From assembly GCA_040881785.1 (NCBI GenBank), contig JBBECO010000062.1:1-37514 (forward strand): a stretch of DNA of 37,514 nucleotides. The letters are read 5' to 3'. The translations under genes and the position numbers were made by a program. This document shows, one piece after another, positions 16,273 through 22,101 of the stretch (positions are counted from its first letter, which is position 1; each line of letters begins with the position of its first letter). The notes beneath the pieces were generated by a model. The model did no database searches, was not told where the DNA came from, and saw only the letters and a program-made list of their open reading frames with translations. Origin of the DNA: JACDCA01 sp040881785. Its GTDB lineage: Bacteria > Acidobacteriota > Vicinamibacteria > Vicinamibacterales > 2-12-FULL-66-21.

Positions 16273-16671
16273 TCAGCTCGTGGCCGGAGGGTGGAAGCCG
16301 GACGCGCCCAGGAACCGGCGGCGCGACTCGTTGTGCAGCAGGACCCACAGCGCGTAGACGGCGAGCGCGGTCCCGAACGGCAGGACGAAGAGATTCGGCA
16401 CCGCCAGCCAGAGGACGGCCGAGCGCCCCGCCGGCTCCAGGCGCCGCAGCGCCCGCCCCGCCCACGTGTTGGCCGCGCCGCCGGCGAGCAGCGCCCCGGC
16501 GAAGATCCCGAAGGTCATGGCCGTGAGCCCCGCCGCCACGCGATCGCCGGTCTCCATCAGGCCGATGGCCAGCGCGCCGACGGCGAGCAGCAGCGTCGCG
16601 GCGCCGAGCAGCAGCCCGATCGCGCCCCACGTCAATTGAAGAATGCCCAGAAGGCGAAGATGTGAACCCAC
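16273..16671 (-). CDS. Small multi-span membrane protein, hypothetical
   Basis: About 132 residues when started at GTG 16671, which begins the product right at the first hydrophobic stretch (VGSHLRLLGILQLTWGAIGL). Three to four membrane segments are visible, the last being FGTALAVYALWVLLHNESRR. The longer open frame upstream overlaps the DnaJ-like gene in another frame and is basic and low in complexity, so it was left out. Short four-helix proteins of this layout are common in soil bacteria, without known function. It sits 14 bases after the DnaJ-like gene. Confidence 0.65.
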   Translation of the reverse strand: MGSHLRLLGILQLTWGAIGLLLGAATLLLAVGALAIGLMETGDRVAAGLTAMTFGIFAGALLAGGAANTWAGRALRRLEPAGRSAVLWLAVPNLFVLPFGTALAVYALWVLLHNESRRRFLGASGFHPPATS

Positions 16672-16685
16672 GGCGACGTACGAGC

Positions 16686-17288
16686 CTACCGTACGCTGAT
16701 GCGCACTTCGACCAGCGTCGGGATCGCCCCCGGGGGCATGACGCTGAACCGGAACCGGGCGCCCTGGCGAACGCCCGCGGGAACGCGCAGGCGCAGCGGG
16801 TGCTGCGCGGCGACTTCCCCATCCCCCTCGCAGGTGACGCAGCACTGCTCCCAGGCCTCGCCACGGCCGCCGCAGGCCGGGCAGGTCTGACGCAGCGGGA
16901 TATCGAGCGGCACCGACACACCCCAGAAGGCTTCCTCAGCGCTGAGCTGGATCTCGGCCGAGAGCTCGGTGGAGGTCATCGCCCCGAAAAACGAGCGGCG
17001 CATCTGGTCGAGCAGGCTGGAAACCGACGGAAAGTCGATGGCCACCTCGTCGTCCATCCAGCCACCGCGGAAGGGCTGCTGCGATTCACGCAGGACGGCG
17101 TCGTAGGTGCGCCGGCGCTCCGGGTTCCGCAGGACTTCGTAGGCGCGCGCCACCTCGCGGAACCCGGCGGCGCGGTCCTCTCCCGAAATGTCGGGATGGT
17201 AGCGCCGGGCCAGCTGGCGATAGGCCCGCTTGATTTCTGCCGCATCCGCGTCGGCCGTCACGCCGAGGACGTCGTAATAATCCCGCAT
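16686..17288 (-). CDS. Short DnaJ-like co-chaperone
   Basis: 200 residues. The J-domain at residues 1-70 (MRDYYDVLGVTADADAAEIK..) carries the HPD tripeptide at 31-33, which stimulates Hsp70 ATPase activity. Near residue 137 only one DnaJ zinc-centre half remains: CPACGGRGEAWEQC, then CVTCEGDGEV. Full DnaJ has four CxxCxGxG repeats and about 370 residues, so this is a reduced type, with a short beta-sheet substrate-binding part (RLRVPAGVRQGARFRF) after it. It heads a minus-strand group with two membrane proteins and Mrp; a role in membrane or Fe-S protein folding would be speculation. It is divergent from the zinc-ribbon gene at 17315, the starts being 26 bases apart. Confidence 0.85.
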   Translation of the reverse strand: MRDYYDVLGVTADADAAEIKRAYRQLARRYHPDISGEDRAAGFREVARAYEVLRNPERRRTYDAVLRESQQPFRGGWMDDEVAIDFPSVSSLLDQMRRSFFGAMTSTELSAEIQLSAEEAFWGVSVPLDIPLRQTCPACGGRGEAWEQCCVTCEGDGEVAAQHPLRLRVPAGVRQGARFRFSVMPPGAIPTLVEVRISVR

Positions 17289-17314
17289 GCAGTTGGAGCT
17301 ACCATACCATCCCG

Positions 17315-17476
17315 ATGGACAAGGAATGCCCGCTATGTGGCGAGAGTATGCGGCTCACGGTGCGGGAAGTCGAGGACCATGTGCCCGGCGTCAGCCAGCC
17401 GGTCCGCCGCATTGTCCGCGAGTGGATGTGCCCCGAGTGCGATTACTTCGAAGAAGCAGAGGCGGGGGAAGGATAG
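17315..17476 (+). CDS. 53-residue zinc-ribbon protein
   Basis: A short gene with two knuckles, CPLCGESM near the N-terminus and CPECDYFEE near the C-terminus, about 35 residues apart, a classic rubredoxin-type zinc-ribbon spacing. The middle (LTVREVEDHVPGV) is polar. It is probably a small zinc-binding protein of unknown target. It is divergent from the DnaJ-like gene and convergent with another small zinc-knuckle gene, the stops being six bases apart. GC-rich third positions and paired knuckles support it despite its size. Confidence 0.75.
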   Translation: MDKECPLCGESMRLTVREVEDHVPGVSQPVRRIVREWMCPECDYFEEAEAGEG

Positions 17477-17482
17477 GTCAGA

Positions 17483-17704
17483 CTACCGCGCGCCGAGGGT
17501 CAACAGGACTTCGTTGCGGACCTCTTCGTCGAACTCGCTGAAATTCATCGCCGTCTCGCACTCGTCACAGAGCACCTCGATGACGGCGGGACGCCCCTCT
17601 TCATTGGCTTCCACGCGCGATTCGCGAAGCTGAACGACGTGCATCTGCAGGGTTTTGACCAGGAAATTCTGGTCGTTCCCGCAGTTCGGACAGGTCACTG
17701 CCAT
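17483..17704 (-). CDS. 73-residue zinc-knuckle protein
   Basis: The product starts MAVTCPNCGNDQNFLVKT and has a second pair, LCDECETAMNF, some 40 residues later, so the two CxxC pairs likely bind one zinc. The tail (SEFDEEVRNEVLLTLGAR) is helical and acidic. No family name was recognised. It has a good ribosome site (GGAGGAGA) 11 bases before ATG and a promoter-like pair about 50 bases upstream, with a strong hairpin in the leader. Confidence 0.75.
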   Translation of the reverse strand: MAVTCPNCGNDQNFLVKTLQMHVVQLRESRVEANEEGRPAVIEVLCDECETAMNFSEFDEEVRNEVLLTLGAR

Positions 17705-17713
17705 TTATGATGA

Positions 17714-17781
17714 TCTCCTCCACGGCCGCATCGGCCGTGTCCAACCCTGAAATTGTACGAGAACGGCTTTCCCATACGCAA
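17714..17781 (-). promoter_or_regulatory. Promoter and hairpin leader of the 73-residue zinc-knuckle gene
   Basis: On the minus strand: TTGCGT (17781-17776), an 18-base spacer, TACAAT (17757-17752), then a perfect stem CACGGCCG-ATG-CGGCCGTG (17739-17721) directly followed by the ribosome site GAGGAGA (17720-17714). The stem ends at the ribosome site, so it could modulate ribosome access. Confidence 0.55.
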
Positions 17782-17807
17782 TCAAGAACTTGGAGCCAAT
17801 CAGAAAT

Positions 17808-18018
17808 GATTGGGGATTGGCGATTGGGGATTGGCGATTGGATTGGCGATTTTGGGATTGCGGATTGGATTGGGGATTTTGGATTGGGGATCGGGATTAA
17901 AAAATTGGGGATTGAAGATTAGGGCCCAAATCCCCAAATCCTCAATCCCCAATTCAAATCCTCGATCGCAAATCTCTTTAATTCAATCGGCAATCCGCAT
18001 TCGGCAATCGACAATCGA
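17808..18018. repeat. Degenerate GATTGGGG short-unit repeat with inverted arms
   Basis: Units such as GATTGGGGATTGGCG repeat to about 17920, after which the complementary motif (CAATCCCCAATTC, AAATCC) follows to about 18018, with GGGCCC near 17922 as the turning point. The tract can therefore fold into a long imperfect hairpin. It lies between two minus-strand genes. It has no coding content. Confidence 0.8.
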
Positions 18019-18026
18019 CTCTATCG

Positions 18027-18269
18027 CTACTCGTCGTCCTCTTCCTCGTCGAATTCGGACGGGTCGCCGAGGCGGAGGACCTGGCCACTCGTGTGGCCGG
18101 CGAGGTTGCAATACGGCCCCTTGGCTTCGAGCGAGACCACGGCAACGTCCCACGGTTTGGCGCGGTAGGCGGCCGCCACACAGCCACACGGCAGGCCCTC
18201 GAGCGCTTCGAGCTCGAACACCGTCGGTGTGGGTCTTACGTATGTCTGAACGCTGGCTGGGACCGGCAT
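18027..18269 (-). CDS. 80-residue conserved-looking hypothetical protein
   Basis: The product starts MPVPASVQTYVRPTPTVFEL and contains LEALEGLPCGCVAAAYRAKP with a Cys-Gly-Cys, WDVAVVSLEAKGPYC, and a very acidic end (SEFDEEEDDE). No family was recognised; the compact globular middle with three Cys could bind metal. The start ATG at 18269 has a strong ribosome site (GGGAGGT, eight bases upstream). It is flanked by the GATTGGGG repeat downstream. Confidence 0.65.
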   Translation of the reverse strand: MPVPASVQTYVRPTPTVFELEALEGLPCGCVAAAYRAKPWDVAVVSLEAKGPYCNLAGHTSGQVLRLGDPSEFDEEEDDE

Positions 18270-18615
18270 TACCGCTACCTCCCGTTGCTGAGCCTGGATG
18301 CAATCTGAGCGCCAGCTATCCCCTTAGACAGGCATGGGCCGATTTTGGTTCCCCCGCCGCTGGAAATCACTGAAGACCCACGGTTTACTGGATGGCAGGC
18401 TGATATCCGCCGGAGTCGATCCCTGTGCTCGGCAGGTTACAAAACTCGGATCTGAGGGTGGGTGACACCATCAGTCAACGCCGGGATAGGACACCCGGCC
18501 GGCGGCCACCCGGGCGAACTCGCTGAGTTCATACGGCTTAGTGGCTCCGGGCGAGAGAGTGTGCCACGTCGGCACACCCCGCCCCAGAAGCGTGTCGGCC
18601 AGCAACCGGCGGGCG
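18270..18615. other. Stretch without a confident gene; possible coding remnant
   Basis: About 345 bases. On the minus strand a frame ending at TGA 18471-18473 (RRLLADTLLGRGVPTWHTLS, then PGATKPYELSEFARVAAGR) has G/C-rich third positions and reads like real protein, but it has no good start: it is open into the end of addA in another frame. It may be a gene remnant or a short gene with a TTG start. A GTG overlapping the addA stop (18619) opens yet another, less convincing frame. Between 18300 and 18470 I see nothing. Confidence 0.35.
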
Positions 18616-21600
18616 TCACGGGATCCCGCCGGTGTAGATGAGAGCCCCCTCGACCGTCCGGCCGGGGAACAGCGCCCGCGCCGCGCGGACGTAGAGATCG
18701 AGCTGCTTCTGGTGGAACGCGCGGGGCTGGCCGGTCTTGAACTCCACCACCGTCACGCGGCCGTCATCCGCGATGGCAAGGCCGTCGATGGTCCCTCGCA
18801 GGATCAGCGGCGCGCCATCCTCTTCGATCCGCAGCGAAAACGGGACTTCTGCGAGCACGTCGTTCGATGCGAGCAGGGTGACGACCTCGCCCCGAACCGC
18901 CAGCCCGCTCCAGGCATCGGCCGCGTTGCGGACGATGGCATCCACGTGCTCGGAGGCGGCGCGCTCCTCGGGCCGCAAGAGCGACGCGGCGACGCGGTCC
19001 AGGTGCGCCTCGGCGATGGGGCCGCGGCTGGCGGCCTGGAACAGACGGTGGACGAGGATGCCGACGAGCACGGCGTCAGGCGAGCCGGTGCGTCCAGTGG
19101 TGTCGTCCTCCCGATCGCGCCGCAGCCACTCAGTGACGGAGAGGCGACGAAGCGACTTGTCTCTTCCGCCTGAAGGCGGAAGCCACGCGGTACGCTTGGA
19201 GGCATCTTCTTTCGATGCCTCGTGGCTTCCGCCTTTAGGCGGAAGAGACTCCGACACGGGCTCCTCCAGCGCCACGGGCGCATGACACACCCGCCAGGTG
19301 AAGCTCCGCCCGGACGGCGCGGTCCACTCCAGCGTGTCCTCGGCGGTTGCGGCGGCCTGCGCGAACACCGGCTTCAGCGACGCCGGCAGCACCTCGGCCA
19401 GGCTGCCGGGGCCGGGACGGAGGACGCCGTCCTTCAGCGCGCTCGATAGATACAGCCGATCGCGCGCGCGGGTCGTCGCCACATACAGCAGCCGGCGGGT
19501 CTCGTGCTGCTCCCGTTCCCGTTCGAGACCGTCCAGCTCCGACACGAACGGCGAGACCGAGACGGACGGCTCGTGACCCTCGCCGTCCGCAATCACCTTG
19601 ATCGGCCGCGGGAAGCCGATCGCACCGCGCGCCATGTTCACGACGAACACCACCGGGAACTCCAGCCCCTTCGACGCATGCACGGTCATCAGGTTGACCG
19701 CGTCGATGGCCTCGAGGACGGCGTTGGACTCGTCGCCGGCCGACAGCGCGTCGATGTGGTCCGCGAGCCGCGCCAGCGTCGCGTAGCCGCGGTTCTGGAT
19801 GCGCCGGATCAGGCCGCGCATCTTCTTCAGGTTCTCCCACGCCTGCTGCCGCCGGCGTCCGCGGATTTCGTACGCGTACGCGAGATCCGGCAGCGCCTGT
19901 TCGAAGAGATCCGCCGGCGGAATCCGGTCCACCAGCCCGAGCCACGCCGGCAGGTGCGTCCGCAGGTGCGCCAGCACCCGCGCGTCCTCGTCGTCCAGCG
20001 TCACGTGCGGCGGCGCACCATCGAGGATCGCCGATGCGATCGACGGGGCGATCGCGGCCAGGGCCGCGTCCGACACCCGCGCGATGCCCGATCGCAGCAG
20101 CGCGGCCGCGCGCAGATCCGACGACGGGTCGGCCAGGTAGCGGATCAGCGCGGAGGCATCCTTGATCTCGTCCGAATCGAAGAAGCCCAGGCCCTTGTAG
20201 ACGTAGGTCGGGATCGCGCGCGCTTCCAGCTCGTGCTCGAACTCGCGATGGCTCGTGCGCGACCGGAACAGGATCGCGATGTCGCCCGGCCGGGCGGCGC
20301 GGGCCACGCCGGTCTTCGTGTCCCGTACCACGTCGTTCTTCAGGATCCGCTCGATTTCCGCCGCGACCGCGGCCGCACACGCCTCCACGGACTCGGCGGC
20401 GGCCACTCCGAGGACATTTTTTACGGCGGGGCCCCCGGCACCCCGCCTGGCGGCCTCCTCTCGCTCTCGCTCCGTTCCGGCCGCGTCATTTTTTACGGCG
20501 GGGCCCCCGGCACCCCGCCTGGCGGCCTCCTCTCGCTCTCGCTCCGTTCCGGCCGCACCCGAGTCCTCGACTGGAAACCGATCTGACTCCGCGTAGGTGA
20601 AGGCGTCGGGACGCGATCCCGCCGTGGCCATCTCGCCGCAGATTTCGTTGACGAATTCGAGCAGCTCCGGTACGGCGCGGAAGCTGCGCGAGATCGACCG
20701 CCGCGCGCCCGCACCGGGCCGCAGGTTTTCGATGTAACGGCCGGCCTCCGTGAGGACCGCCACTTCCGCGTCGCGGAACCGGTAGATCGACTGCTTGCGG
20801 TCCCCGACGATGAAGATGGAGGGGTTGGAGGCGAGCCCCATCCCTTCGCCCCATGACTGGACGAGCAGCGACACGAGCTCCCACTGCGCGCGGCTCGTGT
20901 CCTGGAACTCGTCCACCAGCACGTGGTGGTAGCGCGATTCGAGGCGGAAGCGGCTCTGGGAGAACTCGTCCATGCGGCGCAGCAGCACCAGCGCGCGCTC
21001 GAGGACGTCCGAAAAATCCAGCGCCGCCCGCGATTCGAGGGTCCTGCGGTACTGGGTCAGCGCGATCGCGAACATCGTGCGGAGCCCGCGCGCGAGGACG
21101 GCATTGAGCTCCCGCCCGAACTGGCGGATGACGCGCTCGACCTGCGGCGCCGCGTCCATGACGGCCGCCCGGTGCCGCTTCGACGCCTCCGAAGATGGAT
21201 AGTGCTTCGCGCTGTAGGGATGGATCGACGTGCCCGTCCGCGCGGTGCCGTCCTGTTTGAGGAAGTGGAGCGCAATGCGGTCGAGCAGCGCGCGGACCTG
21301 CGCGTCGGTCATCCCGTCCAGCGCCTGGAGGCGCTCGACCTGCCGCACGAACAACGGGTACCGCGGATGCCGCGAGGGGCCGTCGGCAAGGAACTGCGCC
21401 AGACCGCCTGGCGCATGACGCATGGCGTCGAGCAGGCCCTCCGCGGCGCGGCGGCAGACGACATCGGCCTTCAGGTCTTTCGGGCCGCGCGTGAGAAAGC
21501 GATCGAGCGCATCCCACGCGACCAGCCGCCGATCGAGCAGTGACGCGAGCCCCGCCCGCGTCCGCGAGATGCCCAGCTGCGCGATGACGAGCGCGATGTC

Positions 21601-22101
21601 CGAATCCTCTTTCGCACGCGCGGCAAAGATCCGGAGCGAACGGTCCAGCGATTCCTCGATGAAGCGCGGCACCTCGGTCTCGTCGGCCATGTCGAAGCCG
21701 GGATCGAGGTCCGCCTCGAGCGGGAACTCGCGGAGCAGCGAGAGGCAGAAGGCGTCGATGGTGCTGATCGCAATGTCCGACAGCCGGTCGCGCAGCGCCA
21801 CCCAGCGCGCCTTGTCGTAGGCCGACAGCGCCGCCGCCGTGCGCAGCTCGCGGACGATCCGCTCGCGCATCTCGGTCGCGGCCTTCCGCGTGAACGTGAT
21901 CGCCAGGATGTTCGACGGCTCGACCCCGGCCTTCAGCAGGTTCACGTAGCGATGGACGAGCACGGTCGTCTTGCCGGTCCCCGCGGAGGCCTCGAGGACG
22001 ACGTGGTGCCGCGGATCGGCTGCGAACGCGCGCGCCGCATCGTCCGGTCCGACGGTCGCGGCGGTCACGGGCGGCGGATCGAAGAGCGGCAGATCACTCA
22101 T
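18616..22101 (-). CDS. addA: AddA-type UvrD helicase-nuclease
   Basis: 1161 residues, with an SF1 helicase and a C-terminal RecB-like nuclease. Walker A is ASAGTGKTT at 38-46; ILAITFTRKAATEMRERI follows; Walker B is VLVDEFQDTSRAQWE near 390; GDRKQSIYRFRDAEV near 445; LMTVHASKGLEFPVVF near 805; and RRLLYVATTRARDRLYLS near 880. The nuclease part has GILVHRLFQ (active-site His), TIDGLAIADDGRVTVVEFKT (Asp and Glu-x-Lys) and QLDLYVRAAR. With AddB it should resect double-strand breaks for RecA-dependent repair. Odd: residues about 516-562 hold a 24-residue duplication, and about 951-981 are encoded by two inverted palindromic repeats. The start overlaps the addB stop by 8 bases. Confidence 0.92.
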   Translation of the reverse strand: MSDLPLFDPPPVTAATVGPDDAARAFAADPRHHVVLEASAGTGKTTVLVHRYVNLLKAGVEPSNILAITFTRKAATEMRERIVRELRTAAALSAYDKARWVALRDRLSDIAISTIDAFCLSLLREFPLEADLDPGFDMADETEVPRFIEESLDRSLRIFAARAKEDSDIALVIAQLGISRTRAGLASLLDRRLVAWDALDRFLTRGPKDLKADVVCRRAAEGLLDAMRHAPGGLAQFLADGPSRHPRYPLFVRQVERLQALDGMTDAQVRALLDRIALHFLKQDGTARTGTSIHPYSAKHYPSSEASKRHRAAVMDAAPQVERVIRQFGRELNAVLARGLRTMFAIALTQYRRTLESRAALDFSDVLERALVLLRRMDEFSQSRFRLESRYHHVLVDEFQDTSRAQWELVSLLVQSWGEGMGLASNPSIFIVGDRKQSIYRFRDAEVAVLTEAGRYIENLRPGAGARRSISRSFRAVPELLEFVNEICGEMATAGSRPDAFTYAESDRFPVEDSGAAGTEREREEAARRGAGGPAVKNDAAGTEREREEAARRGAGGPAVKNVLGVAAAESVEACAAAVAAEIERILKNDVVRDTKTGVARAARPGDIAILFRSRTSHREFEHELEARAIPTYVYKGLGFFDSDEIKDASALIRYLADPSSDLRAAALLRSGIARVSDAALAAIAPSIASAILDGAPPHVTLDDEDARVLAHLRTHLPAWLGLVDRIPPADLFEQALPDLAYAYEIRGRRRQQAWENLKKMRGLIRRIQNRGYATLARLADHIDALSAGDESNAVLEAIDAVNLMTVHASKGLEFPVVFVVNMARGAIGFPRPIKVIADGEGHEPSVSVSPFVSELDGLEREREQHETRRLLYVATTRARDRLYLSSALKDGVLRPGPGSLAEVLPASLKPVFAQAAATAEDTLEWTAPSGRSFTWRVCHAPVALEEPVSESLPPKGGSHEASKEDASKRTAWLPPSGGRDKSLRRLSVTEWLRRDREDDTTGRTGSPDAVLVGILVHRLFQAASRGPIAEAHLDRVAASLLRPEERAASEHVDAIVRNAADAWSGLAVRGEVVTLLASNDVLAEVPFSLRIEEDGAPLILRGTIDGLAIADDGRVTVVEFKTGQPRAFHQKQLDLYVRAARALFPGRTVEGALIYTGGIP
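19159..19249. repeat. Twin palindromic repeat inserted in the addA reading frame
   Basis: 19159-19187 and 19221-19249 are inverted copies over 29 bases with one mismatch, each a hairpin with a CTTCCGCC-loop-GGCGGAAG stem, and the space between holds a third hairpin (AGGCATC ... GATGCCT). The whole structure is translated in addA as LPPKGGSHEA ... WLPPSGGRDK, in the link between helicase and nuclease. Its motif GTGGCTTCCG..GGAAGAGAC also occurs at 434-453 and 14793-14806 with a CCGGCT core. Confidence 0.85.
20416..20556. repeat. Perfect 69-bp tandem duplication in addA
   Basis: 20416-20484 and 20488-20556 are identical, with a period of 72 bases. Each holds a GGCGGGG ... CCCCGCC stem. Translated, they give two copies of AGTEREREEAARRGAGGP and a few more residues. 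The absence of any difference between the copies suggests a recent event. Confidence 0.9.

Noticed and set aside
18334..18465. 43-residue plus-strand frame MGRFWFPRRW...
   Set aside because: No ribosome site, mixed third positions and no recognisable pattern.
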